A DNA stretch of 64,000 nucleotides from Thermoanaerobaculia bacterium (lineage in GTDB: Bacteria > Acidobacteriota > Thermoanaerobaculia > Multivoradales > JAIOJS01): the NCBI GenBank assembly GCA_030429235.1, contig JAUIDB010000009.1, forward strand, positions 62,001 through 126,000, written 5' to 3'. The notes under the pieces are model-generated. The model worked only from the letters and a program-made list of their open reading frames with translations. It was not told where the DNA came from and searched no databases. Of this stretch, positions 9,461 through 17,291 are shown piece by piece. The number at the start of each line of letters is the position of its first letter. The stretch's first letter is position 1. A program made the position numbers and the translations under genes.

Positions 9461-9850
9461 ATGAAGAACGAGACCGAGAATATCGACGCCTTGATTCGCG
9501 AGGCCCTCGACGATGAAGACCGCGCCTACTTCGACATCGACGAGCCGCCCCTTTCCGAACAGGTCTTCAGCCTGTTCCGAAGTCGTTGGCGGTGGATGAA
9601 TGCCCTGATCGTGTTCTTCGTGCTCGTCCTCTTCGTGGGAGCGGTGCTGGCCGGGATCCGCTTCTTCGAGTCGGGCCACGTACCGACGATGTTGCGTTGG
9701 GGCGCGGTCGCCTGGCTCTGCTGGTTCGGCGTGGGCTTCCTCAAGCTCTGGACCTGGATGGAGATGGAGCGGTTTGTCGTGGTGCGTGAAATCAAGCGCC
9801 TGGAACTGCAGGTGGCGAATCTCTCGGCGAGGTTGCGTGACGGGGAGTGA
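9461..9850 (+). CDS. DUF6768 family membrane protein
   Basis: This 129-residue protein starts with IDALIREALDDEDRAYFD and has two membrane spans (about residues 48-70 and 78-97). It ends in MEMERFVVVREIKRLELQVANLSARL, an amphipathic helix. The order and motifs (MLRWGAVAWL, FLKLWTWMEM, REIKRLELQ) match DUF6768, membrane proteins encoded after ECF sigma factors and suspected to control them. Here only a sigma remnant remains upstream, so it may have lost its partner. Confidence 0.75.
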   Translation: MKNETENIDALIREALDDEDRAYFDIDEPPLSEQVFSLFRSRWRWMNALIVFFVLVLFVGAVLAGIRFFESGHVPTMLRWGAVAWLCWFGVGFLKLWTWMEMERFVVVREIKRLELQVANLSARLRDGE

Positions 9851-9966
9851 GGGAGCGAGATCGATGGCGCACGTCGGCTCTGGGATCGGACACCCCGCTC
9901 GACAGGTTGGCGACCGGCGCCCGCGGAGCGGGACGGCGCTGAGGCTGGGTCGTATCGGTTGTTGCA

Positions 9967-9995
9967 TTGGGTTTAGGCCCGCTCTGCCGTATAAT
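9967..9995 (+). promoter_or_regulatory. Promoter for the gene at 10039
   Basis: A perfect -10 box TATAAT lies at 9990-9995. Seventeen bases upstream is a weak -35, TTGGGT (9967-9972). It predicts a leader of roughly 35 bases before the GTG start, containing the GGAGGT ribosome site at 10028-10033. Confidence 0.5.
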
Positions 9996-10038
9996 GGCTC
10001 GTCCTCTCATCAACAACAACCTCAACCGGAGGTGCCAA

Positions 10039-10788
10039 GTGTCGAGAACTCTACGTATCCTAGGGATCAGTTTGCTTCTCGGAGGTCTGAACGGAGTGGT
10101 GTTGGCGCAGGCCGAACACTCTGCGACCCCCGACCAACTCGTGCCGGCTCCACCCACCAACCCAGTCCTCGGTGGTGCCACGCCGGCGATCGTCTCCTGG
10201 ACTGGTGGCTCTGAATTCGCCATCTTCTACGGCGGTTCGACGGGCGACGTCGTGGGATTCCGTTTCATGATGAACTCAGAGATGGCCGTCGAGAGCCTGG
10301 GGGTCTGGGCCAACGACTCGACCGTTCCGGGGCTCACCAGCGACCATATGGTGGGAATCTGGGACGACACGATGACGCTCATCGCGTCGACAACGGTGAC
10401 TCCGGCCAGTCCGATGACGGGCGACTTCCGCTATGAGGCGATCGCACCGGTGAACTTGAGCACCGGCACGTTGTACACCATCGGGGCCCTGTACACCGCC
10501 ACCGACGACGATGCCTACGTGTCGTCCGCCGCGAACCTGGTCACGGATCCTGCGGTTTCGTTCCAGGGGGCTGTCTTCCCGTCGGTTGGCGACCTCGGGT
10601 TCGTTTTTCCGACGGAAGACAGCGGCATCGGTTCGCAAGGCCGATTCGGCCCGAACTTCATCCTCGGTCCTCCGGTATCCACCGCTCCGATCATCGAGGT
10701 ACCGACCCTGGGAATCCCCGGCATCCTCCTGATGCTGCTGATTCTCGGTGCCATGGCGACGATGGTGCTCCGTCGACGCCAGGCCTAG
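10039..10788 (+). CDS. Exported DUF4082-like protein with IPTL-type sorting tail
   Basis: I chose GTG 10039 because GGAGGT lies five bases upstream and the protein then opens with a signal peptide (SRTLRILGISLLLGGLNGVVLA). The product has 249 residues. The mature part (VVGFRFMMNSEMAVESLGVWA, HMVGIWDDTMTLIASTTV, NLSTGTLYTIGALY) looks like the DUF4082-type beta-sandwich found in exported proteins. It ends with VPTLGIPGILLM, a hydrophobic span and RRRQA. This is the motif-span-basic tail of IPTL-CTERM proteins, which hold the protein in the membrane until it is sorted. No processing enzyme is encoded nearby. Confidence 0.75.
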   Translation: MSRTLRILGISLLLGGLNGVVLAQAEHSATPDQLVPAPPTNPVLGGATPAIVSWTGGSEFAIFYGGSTGDVVGFRFMMNSEMAVESLGVWANDSTVPGLTSDHMVGIWDDTMTLIASTTVTPASPMTGDFRYEAIAPVNLSTGTLYTIGALYTATDDDAYVSSAANLVTDPAVSFQGAVFPSVGDLGFVFPTEDSGIGSQGRFGPNFILGPPVSTAPIIEVPTLGIPGILLMLLILGAMATMVLRRRQA

Positions 10789-10808
10789 TCGACCAGAGTC
10801 TCGTCCGA

Positions 10809-10843
10809 GAAACCCCATCCCCTCGATGAGGGGGTGGGGTTTC
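10809..10843. terminator. Strong 16-bp terminator hairpin
   Basis: GAAACCCCATCCCCTC (10809-10824) pairs over all 16 positions, with one G-U, with 10828-10843 around a three-base loop. It starts 20 bases after the stop of the upstream gene and faces a convergent gene, so it may end transcription from both sides. Confidence 0.75.
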
Positions 10844-10911
10844 GTGTTCTTGGCCTCGGGGGATCGGGAACCCAGCGACTCGACTCTAGTGCGCGGGGCC
10901 GCTTCGGCTCT

Positions 10912-10962
10912 GAAGGTCCAGCGGCTCAGAAGTTCCAGCGGCTCAGAAAGTCCAGCCGACGT
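10912..10962. repeat. Three-copy 17-bp tandem repeat at the 3' end of an outer-membrane protein gene
   Basis: Units lie at 10912-10928, 10929-10945 and 10946-10962. The first two differ at one position; the third diverges in its last bases. On the coding (minus) strand they read as repeated copies of the gene's own end (-GWTF stop, then RWNF stop, then RWTF). Confidence 0.7.
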
Positions 10963-11539
10963 TCACGATGACTCCGGAGAGACCGAGGCGCGAATCGGTG
11001 ACCGAGAACCCATGGTCGTCGTCATCGAAACCGAGGTCGAGGTCGAAGTCGATCGAGTCCTCCACGTCCCGGTATCCCACTTCGACGAAGAACCGAGGAA
11101 ATTGCAGGCCCGCTCGATAGTAGAGGCCCCATTCGTCGTCGAGGTCGTCGACGTTGGAGTTGATGGAGTAGACCGCGCCGCCACCCGCCAGGTAGAACGG
11201 ACCCGTCCCGACGTTGTAGCGAAAACCGAGTTCGATCGGGATCACCTCGGTATCGGCCGCGAAGAGGAACGTTTCCGATCCCACGTCGACCACGAATTCA
11301 GAGCTGAATTGCTCGTAGTACGTCGCCCCCAGCTCCATCTGGAACTTGCCCGGGAAGAAGGTGGCCCGCAGGCCCACGCCGTAGGAGTCGCCGATGGAGT
11401 CCGTATCCCAGTAGCTCCCCGAGAGAGACCAATCGGTAGCCCTCGCGGTGGCAGGTGTGAGACAGACTAGACAGGCGAACGCCGCCGTCACCGTGATTCT
11501 CCGAGGCCAGGTCCAAGTCTTCACCGCAATCCTCCTCAT
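10943..11539 (-). CDS. Outer-membrane beta-barrel protein
   Basis: The 198-residue protein has a basic start and signal segment (RRITVTAAFACLVCLTPATARA). It continues as alternating beta-strands rich in aromatic and glycine residues (WSLSGSYWDTDSIGDSYGVG, FYLAGGGAVYSI, FFVEVGYRDVEDSI). It ends in GVIVNVGWTF, a typical C-terminal beta-signal with terminal phenylalanine for outer-membrane insertion. The size fits an eight-stranded barrel. Two acidic loops (VDDLDDE and GFDDDDHG) may bind cations. Specific function is unknown. Its 3' end is partly duplicated in a tandem repeat. Confidence 0.8.
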   Translation of the reverse strand: MRRIAVKTWTWPRRITVTAAFACLVCLTPATARATDWSLSGSYWDTDSIGDSYGVGLRATFFPGKFQMELGATYYEQFSSEFVVDVGSETFLFAADTEVIPIELGFRYNVGTGPFYLAGGGAVYSINSNVDDLDDEWGLYYRAGLQFPRFFVEVGYRDVEDSIDFDLDLGFDDDDHGFSVTDSRLGLSGVIVNVGWTF

Positions 11540-11564
11540 GCCGAGCTATGGCTTCGTTGCCAAG

Positions 11565-12683
11565 CTATCCACTGTGTACTACTACGTTCGGCAGCGAGGA
11601 AGTTTCGAGCCTTGGTCCGCAGGCTCCAGCACTTCCCCTCCCCAACCCCGATGAGCTGCCGGTCACGGTCGGGACCCCGGGGGTTCGTGCACCGCTCGAC
11701 CAGCGTGTAGCGTCCCCGCTCTCGAAGCCGTCGGCAAACAGGAGAGAACCGATCGGAGCCGTGTTGGTGGCGTCGTCGAGTCGATGGACCCATTCCCCGT
11801 TGCCCGCGACTCCCGAGCGCAGCTCCCCCGGCGGTGAGCCGAGGCCACTGCTGTCGGTCACGACCGTGCCGCTCCCCTCTTCGAACCGATAGCTGCCGAC
11901 CAGCCCCGGAGTCGCGGGCGGAAGCACCCGCAGGCGAGTGCCCGCGATCTCGGCGGTGCTGCGGGCCACGTTCCAGATCCTCAGCTCGTCGACGAAACCC
12001 GCGAACGAGGGGTAGGAGGGTCCCGCGTCGTGCTTCTCGGCGGCTACGACCAGGTACCAGCCGTAGGGTGTGCGTTGTCCCGTGTCGCAGTTCCCGGTCA
12101 CGGGAATCCCGGCGTCGGGGTAGCTGAGGTCGGCGGTCGAGATCCCGGCGGAGCCGCGGAAGTCCTCCACGCCATCCACCACGATGGTCAAGTCGCCCAC
12201 TGCCGCGTCGCGCACCAGTGCGACGTGGTGCCACTCGCCGTCGAGCACGTCGACGTTGCCCTCGATCGTGTCGTTCGAAGGTCCGGCATCCCCCGAGTCG
12301 ACGCCGAAACGAACGAACCCGCCCGCCAGGCTGACACCGAACGCGTTCGCCGTGCCACACCACACATCGCGGTCGAGGACGATGTTGCCATCGATCCACG
12401 AGTAGTCGAAGAGCTCTACGTCCCCACCGGCGTTGGCAGTCGGGTTGTCGGCGACGAGACCTCGCAGCCAAAACTCCAGGGTGAAGCTCCCGGCCCCGAC
12501 GTCGATCGGCGAACTGTTGGCGCCGGGAACGTTGTCGTCGACGGGAATCAAGACGCGGTCTTGCTGCCCGGGCGGCCCAGCCCCGGTACCGTAGAAGCGC
12601 AGAGCTGACTCCGAAAGCGCCGAGCCGCCGAAGGCGGGCGTCGACAGCAAACCGAGTAGCAATGCGCTTCCTAGGGTGTTCAC
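11565..12683 (-). CDS. Exported LamG/concanavalin-like protein with FADGFESGD tag and an extra tail
   Basis: I start at GTG 12683 because it gives a clean signal peptide (NTLGSALLLGLLSTPAFG) and avoids overlap with the upstream gene; an ATG at 12827 is the longer option. The mature protein has a LamG-like jelly roll: GSFTLEFWLRG, then DGEWHHVALVRD, then FAGFVDELRIWNVARS, then LVGSYRFEEGSGTVVTDSSG. LamG domains often bind sugars. The tag LLFADGFESGDATRW follows. Here, unlike in its relatives, it is followed by about 40 low-complexity residues before the stop, suggesting loss of the original stop codon. Confidence 0.75.
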   Translation of the reverse strand: MNTLGSALLLGLLSTPAFGGSALSESALRFYGTGAGPPGQQDRVLIPVDDNVPGANSSPIDVGAGSFTLEFWLRGLVADNPTANAGGDVELFDYSWIDGNIVLDRDVWCGTANAFGVSLAGGFVRFGVDSGDAGPSNDTIEGNVDVLDGEWHHVALVRDAAVGDLTIVVDGVEDFRGSAGISTADLSYPDAGIPVTGNCDTGQRTPYGWYLVVAAEKHDAGPSYPSFAGFVDELRIWNVARSTAEIAGTRLRVLPPATPGLVGSYRFEEGSGTVVTDSSGLGSPPGELRSGVAGNGEWVHRLDDATNTAPIGSLLFADGFESGDATRWSSGARTPGVPTVTGSSSGLGRGSAGACGPRLETSSLPNVVVHSG

Positions 12684-12714
12684 CGATCGATCAAGAGACT
12701 TGGCGCAACCGCGC

Positions 12715-14049
12715 TCACGAGCGGTTACTCTGATCCAGCAGTTCGACGACCTCTGACCAGCCGAGGCTCTCCGCCAGGTCGCGGGCCGTGCGTCCGTCGT
12801 TCGTCTCCGCCGCTGGGTCTTCACCAAACTCCAAGAGCACCTTCACGATATTGCGATTCCCGGTCAAGGCCTCGGAGTGCAGCATCGTCCAGCCGTCATC
12901 GTCCCGTTCGAGGGCGAACCCCGGGGAGTCGATCAGGTGCTGACGCAAGGAGTCCTCCATGTTGAGGCTCATCGGATGGTCGACCGGCGGATGTTCTTCG
13001 GCGCTCTGGTCGGCGTTTTCTTCGGCAGGGCTCGGTACCAGGCGGACGGTTTCGGGGTCACCGAACTCGAAGCCCCAGGCCTCGTCGTGCTCTCGGCGCT
13101 CGCCGACGGCCATACGGCTTCGCATCAGCTGAACGGTAAACGCACCGTACACCCGATCGTCGGCGACGAGCATCCAGTCGCTGAGATCCTCGAGCCCGCC
13201 TTCGATGGGGTCGCCCTGCGACGCCCAGTCCACCCAGCGAGGTGAGTTCAGCAGGGTCCCCGCGATCAGATCCCCGTCGCATTCGAGGTCGCCGATCCAC
13301 ATGTGCTCGACCGGCGGCTGATCGTCGGTCGGATCTTCGATCGGGAAGGGCATCTTGACGGCGGCGAAGTCCAGGGCGGGAACGATCCGCCGCTGCTCCC
13401 AGGCCAGTTCGCGTAGCAGGTACTTGAAGGTCTCGCGAGCCCGCTCCGTGGCCCGGACAAACTCTGGGTCGCTGGCGTCGAAGAGGTGGACAGTCTCGTA
13501 GGCGCCAGCCTGGTCGACGGCTGGCCCCGAGTTCTCGTCCGGGGAAGCGGCTCCCTCCTCCCAGTAGGCCGGGTTGCCGAGAATCTCCTCGATCACCGTG
13601 GAGTCGTCGAGCGCCGCCACCTGCGGGACCTGGTCGAATCGGTGGTTCGAGTGGATGCCCGCGATTTCGATCGGACCGCTATCGACCGGGACGTAGTAGC
13701 CATCGAGGTAGACGTACTTCACGCCCTCTTTCAGGGTCTCGAGCATTGGGGTCATGCCCGCCAACCACTCGCCGACGAGGTCCTCGGTTGGCTCCTCTCC
13801 GAAGCGGCGAAGGTCCTCCTGCGCGATCGACTCCAGAGACCGCGGCACGTAGCTGGCTCTGGCGAAGGCGAAGGCCTTGCGGCAGCTCAGGCAACTGAAG
13901 AGCCAACCGCAGCCACACCAGGGGCAGTCCATCTGGCCTGGGAGCGAGACCAGCGACTCGGAACACTCGCACCAGGAGACCAGGTCGTCGGATTCCTTGA
14001 CCAGGTAGAGGCACCCCTCCCCGTTCCCTCGAAGCAATGTGCCAGCCAT
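12715..14049 (-). CDS. Cysteine-rich / DUF2314 / ankyrin-repeat fusion protein
   Basis: The start at ATG 14049 has GGAGA eight bases upstream; the product has 444 residues. The N-terminus holds clustered cysteines (CECSESL, CPWCGCGWLFSCLSCRKAF) like a zinc ribbon. A central part contains VEHMWIGDLECDGDLIAGTL and LEDLSDWMLVADDRVYGAFT, the signature of DUF2314 (YegJ-like). The last 80 residues form two ankyrin-type repeats (DGWTMLHSEALTGNRNIVKV and DPAAETNDGRTARDLAESL). No signal peptide is seen, so it should be cytoplasmic. Each domain is known alone; the combination suggests a protein-interaction role, with the partner unknown. Confidence 0.75.
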   Translation of the reverse strand: MAGTLLRGNGEGCLYLVKESDDLVSWCECSESLVSLPGQMDCPWCGCGWLFSCLSCRKAFAFARASYVPRSLESIAQEDLRRFGEEPTEDLVGEWLAGMTPMLETLKEGVKYVYLDGYYVPVDSGPIEIAGIHSNHRFDQVPQVAALDDSTVIEEILGNPAYWEEGAASPDENSGPAVDQAGAYETVHLFDASDPEFVRATERARETFKYLLRELAWEQRRIVPALDFAAVKMPFPIEDPTDDQPPVEHMWIGDLECDGDLIAGTLLNSPRWVDWASQGDPIEGGLEDLSDWMLVADDRVYGAFTVQLMRSRMAVGERREHDEAWGFEFGDPETVRLVPSPAEENADQSAEEHPPVDHPMSLNMEDSLRQHLIDSPGFALERDDDGWTMLHSEALTGNRNIVKVLLEFGEDPAAETNDGRTARDLAESLGWSEVVELLDQSNRS

Positions 14050-14457
14050 TGTCGTTTCTCCAAGTTCAGTAAAGCCTTCGACGCCTCGAGGACCGCCTCC
14101 GAAGCGCCCGCATGATGGATCCTTCACTCGAGCCTAGCACCGGTTCGGGCTGCGGCGACGAATTCGACACCGCGCTGGGCTCGGATCGGAGTTCCTGTTT
14201 CGTCGCGCCGTCGATCGCGAGGCTGGCTCGGGGGTCGAAGTGTGCCGCGGCTGGGACTGCGTGTTGCAGCGCTGACACAAATGCGGCCGCGGCCGGTTCG
14301 GTCGGCGAAGGCAACCCGGTCGGTGGCAGGCCCATGCGGACTGGGGTTCCAGCGCTTCCTCGGCTTCTCCACCACGTCCTGGTATTGGAGTTGCTCTAGA
14401 GGGTCGAGCCGGTGGTCGCTCGGATCGCTGGCGCTGGCCGATACAGGAGGAACCGAC
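14050..14457. other. Divergent intergenic region
   Basis: No convincing gene is seen. It should hold the promoters for the DUF2314/ankyrin gene (minus) and the beta-helix gene (plus). AGGAGG at 14445-14450 is the ribosome site of the latter. Confidence 0.5.
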
Positions 14458-16350
14458 ATGTTTTGCCACTGCCCTACACTGACAACCCGTCCTCTTCGAG
14501 CCCTGGTAGCGCTGCTGGGCGCGACTCTGGTCCTACTTCCCGGCGCGGCACGGGCGAGCCTGATCACCGTCGACACCAAGGTCGACGAGTTCTCGGCCGT
14601 GACCAGCGGAGACGCCGGCTGCTCCCTGCGGGAGGCGGTCCACGCGGCGAACACCAACACGCTCTACGGCAGCTGCGCGAGCGGGCAGCCAGGGGAGGAC
14701 ATCATTCTGCTGCCCTTCGAGATCGACGGCGACAACGGACCCTACGATCTGACCCTGACCGCGGAGGGTGACCTTCAGGTTACGGACGAGCTTCAGATCT
14801 GGGGTACCGGCGGCGCGCAGCCCCAGATTCACGCACAGGGCATCGACCGTATCTTCGATGTCGCCGCCTCCACGGAGAAGTTCACACTCTTGAGGCTTCT
14901 GCTGCGCGGCGGCGATGCCGGGTCGGAGGCCGGGGGAGCGATCACCACCCACGCCAGCGTAGCCCACACCTTCGAAGACGTCTGGTTCTGGGACAACCGG
15001 GCCACCACCGGAGGGGCGATCCACGTCGTGTCGTCGTTTGATCCCCCAGAGACCGTGTTCGACATGACCGACGTGACCTTTCAGGACAACGAGGCCAGCA
15101 TCGCGGGTGGCGCCCTCTATTTCGGTCAGTCTCCGACCACCGTGACCCTGGCGACGTGTACCGGCTGTTCGTTCGACGGGAACGTCGCTCCGGCGGGTGC
15201 TGCCATCTCCCTGCGTGGGGCTGCTCGGGTGCGTCTGGTGGAGAGCACGTTGACCGGCAACGAGTCGGGGAACGCAGGAGGCGGTCCGGCGGGAACGATC
15301 GACGGCAGCACCCTGAGCTGGACGACGCTCGAGCATTCCTGGCTCGGCTTCAACTCCAACGATGGGGAACGCGGTGCGGGCTACAACGGGGGCGGGGTCG
15401 TCATTCTCGACGACACGACCTTCAAGAACGGTATCTACCTGGTAGGGGGAACCCTCGAGGCCACGGACACTACCTTCGAGAACACCGAGAGGACAGCTCT
15501 CCATACTGTCAACCAGTCCGTCGTGACTCTTACGCGGGTGCGGGTGGTCGGCAGCCCCTGGTCCGGCGCCGAGACCACGGCGGCCGTCCGAGTCGACGGG
15601 CCCGTGGAGATCAGCGACAGCGTCTTCGAGGACAACGCGGGAGCCATCGACTGCCACAGCTGCCAGCTCGCTATCAGTTCCACTTCGTTCGTCGACAACG
15701 TCAACGAGGGCGATCAGGGCGGAGCGATTCACGCTAGCGGGGCCACGGTCGAGGTAGAACTCGAAAACTCCACCTTCTCGAGGAACTCGGCCAAGTTTGG
15801 CGGTGCGCTGTACTTGACCGGAGGAGCCCACTTCGAACTGCGCAACGTCACCATCGCCGACAACACTGCGGAGAAGGGAGGAGGGATCTTCGGCGTGAGT
15901 CTCAACGCTCTACCCCTCGTCTCCAACACGATCATCGCCGGCAACTCCGCCACGGTCACCGGATCCGACTGCGATTCGTCCCTACTCTCCGAAGGGTGGA
16001 ACCTGATCGGTATCGCCGACGACTGTACGGTGACCCCGACCGCGGGCGACCACTTCGGGACCGCGGTGTCGCCGATCGATGCCGGTCTGCAGCCGCTGGC
16101 CACGGTGGCTTCGAAGCCGGTTCACGGTTTGACAGTGGAAAGCCCGGCCCTCGATTCCGGCAACCCCAACCCTACGGGCACCACGGGATCCTCCTGCCGC
16201 CCAAGGGATCAGGTCGGTCAAGATCGCCCGGTGGATGCGGGCGGGGGACCGGTGTGTGACATCGGAGCGATCGAGGAAACCTCACCCGTTTCGATCCTCT
16301 TCGCCGATGGTTTCGAGTCGGGTGACCTGAGTGGTTGGGCGCTACCCTGA
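14458..16350 (+). CDS. Exported CSLREA-type parallel beta-helix protein with FADGFESGD tag
   Basis: ATG 14458, seven bases after AGGAGG, gives 630 residues. A signal peptide ends near GAARA. Just after it comes GDAGCSLREAVHAAN, the N-terminal CSLREA motif that marks large exported repeat proteins. Repeats of the type GGALYF, TFEDNAGAIDC, TFSRNSAKFGGALYL and NVTIADNTAEKGGGIF build a right-handed beta-helix, and SNTIIAGNSATVTGSDC closes it. The tail is ILFADGFESGDLSGWALP. Such proteins are usually surface or extracellular adhesins or polysaccharide-binding proteins; no catalytic motif is evident. Confidence 0.88.
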   Translation: MFCHCPTLTTRPLRALVALLGATLVLLPGAARASLITVDTKVDEFSAVTSGDAGCSLREAVHAANTNTLYGSCASGQPGEDIILLPFEIDGDNGPYDLTLTAEGDLQVTDELQIWGTGGAQPQIHAQGIDRIFDVAASTEKFTLLRLLLRGGDAGSEAGGAITTHASVAHTFEDVWFWDNRATTGGAIHVVSSFDPPETVFDMTDVTFQDNEASIAGGALYFGQSPTTVTLATCTGCSFDGNVAPAGAAISLRGAARVRLVESTLTGNESGNAGGGPAGTIDGSTLSWTTLEHSWLGFNSNDGERGAGYNGGGVVILDDTTFKNGIYLVGGTLEATDTTFENTERTALHTVNQSVVTLTRVRVVGSPWSGAETTAAVRVDGPVEISDSVFEDNAGAIDCHSCQLAISSTSFVDNVNEGDQGGAIHASGATVEVELENSTFSRNSAKFGGALYLTGGAHFELRNVTIADNTAEKGGGIFGVSLNALPLVSNTIIAGNSATVTGSDCDSSLLSEGWNLIGIADDCTVTPTAGDHFGTAVSPIDAGLQPLATVASKPVHGLTVESPALDSGNPNPTGTTGSSCRPRDQVGQDRPVDAGGGPVCDIGAIEETSPVSILFADGFESGDLSGWALP

Positions 16351-16368
16351 GTACGAGCAACCCAAGGG

Positions 16369-16399
16369 TTGCATATTACTCTCGGGCTGGGTAATATGC
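16369..16399 (+). promoter_or_regulatory. Promoter with overlapping ArsR-type operator
   Basis: TTGCAT (16369-16374) and TAATAT (16392-16397) are spaced by 17 bases, a good sigma-70 type promoter. The perfect inverted repeat GCATATTAC (16371-16379) / GTAATATGC (16391-16399) covers both boxes, so a bound dimer would block polymerase. The ArsR protein encoded two genes down is the natural candidate. The GCAACCC-AA-GGGTTGC hairpin just upstream (16357-16372) may end the previous transcript. Confidence 0.7.
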
Positions 16400-16415
16400 A
16401 CCCAGGAGGTTGCAT

Positions 16416-16868
16416 ATGACACCAAGCAAGGATCGAATCGAGAAGACCGTGCGACTGGCTGCCAGCCGATCTCGGGTTTGGCGGGCCGTGACCGACTCGG
16501 GTGAGTTCGGACAGTGGTTTCGGGTCGAGATGGAGGGGCCTTTCGTCGCCGGCGAGACGGTGAGTGGTCAGATCAAGTACCCAGGGTACGAGCACCTTTC
16601 GATGCACGTGATGGTCGACGTGATCGAGCCCGAGACCCGATTCTCCTTCCGCTGGTATCCGGGCCCTCAGGAGCCCGACGACCTGGAGGGAGCGCCCACG
16701 ACCACGGTCGAGTTCCTCTTCGAGGAGGCGGGAGAGGGAACGCTTCTGCGGGTGATCGAGTCGGGGTTCGAAGCCCTGCCTCCCGCGCTCCGCGACTCCT
16801 CGTTCCGCGAGAACGAGAAGGGCTGGAGGGAGCAGATCCGGAACATCGAGCGGTATGTCGACGGCTGA
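16416..16868 (+). CDS. SRPBCC (AHSA1-like) domain protein
   Basis: ATG 16416 follows AGGAGG by six bases and gives 150 residues. The fold signature is clear: KTVRLAASRSRVWRAVTDSGEFGQWF at the N-terminus, then GPFVAGETVSGQI, RFSFRWYPGP and a final long helix (ENEKGWREQIRNIERYVDG). This is the START-like AHSA1 family, small ligand-binding or Hsp90-cochaperone-like domains. They are often cotranscribed with an ArsR regulator, as here. Ligand unknown. The end overlaps the ArsR start by 14 bases. Confidence 0.88.
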   Translation: MTPSKDRIEKTVRLAASRSRVWRAVTDSGEFGQWFRVEMEGPFVAGETVSGQIKYPGYEHLSMHVMVDVIEPETRFSFRWYPGPQEPDDLEGAPTTTVEFLFEEAGEGTLLRVIESGFEALPPALRDSSFRENEKGWREQIRNIERYVDG

Positions 16869-17196
16869 GTCGACGAACGGCCTGCCGATCGGGGAGGCAG
16901 CGCCGCTGTTCGCGGCCCTCGGGGACGAGACCCGTCTGCGGCTGTTGGCTCGCCTGGCGGACCGAGGTCCCGGCTCGATCACGGATCTCTGCTCCGGGGC
17001 CCGGGTCTCCCGACAGTCGATTACCAAACACCTCGTGGTCCTCGAACACGCAGGCCTCGTACGGTCTCGCCGCGAGGGCCGCGAGCGAGTCTGCGAACTC
17101 GCTCCGGGCCGTCTGCAGGAAGCCCACGGCTACCTGGATGTGATCTCCCGCCAGTGGGACAGTGCGTTGGAGCGCCTGAGGTTCTTCGTTGAGTAG
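16855..17196 (+). CDS. ArsR-family transcriptional regulator
   Basis: This 113-residue winged-helix protein contains AAPLFAALGDETRLRLLARL, SITDLCSGARVSRQSITKHL and VLEHAGLVRSRREGRERVCEL, the standard ArsR order. The usual metal cysteine motif ELCVCDL is absent; only the single cysteine in DLCSGA is present near that site. It is therefore probably not an arsenic sensor but belongs to the ArsR subgroup paired with SRPBCC proteins. It likely represses its own operon through the palindrome at 16371-16399. Confidence 0.9.
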   Translation: MSTAESTNGLPIGEAAPLFAALGDETRLRLLARLADRGPGSITDLCSGARVSRQSITKHLVVLEHAGLVRSRREGRERVCELAPGRLQEAHGYLDVISRQWDSALERLRFFVE

Positions 17197-17291
17197 GGCG
17201 GACCAGTCGCCGGAAGTCCCAGGCGTTCGCGACGACCTACTGAAAGCGTAGAACGCTCGTTGCGAGGCGACTCACACGATCTCTCCTGGAT

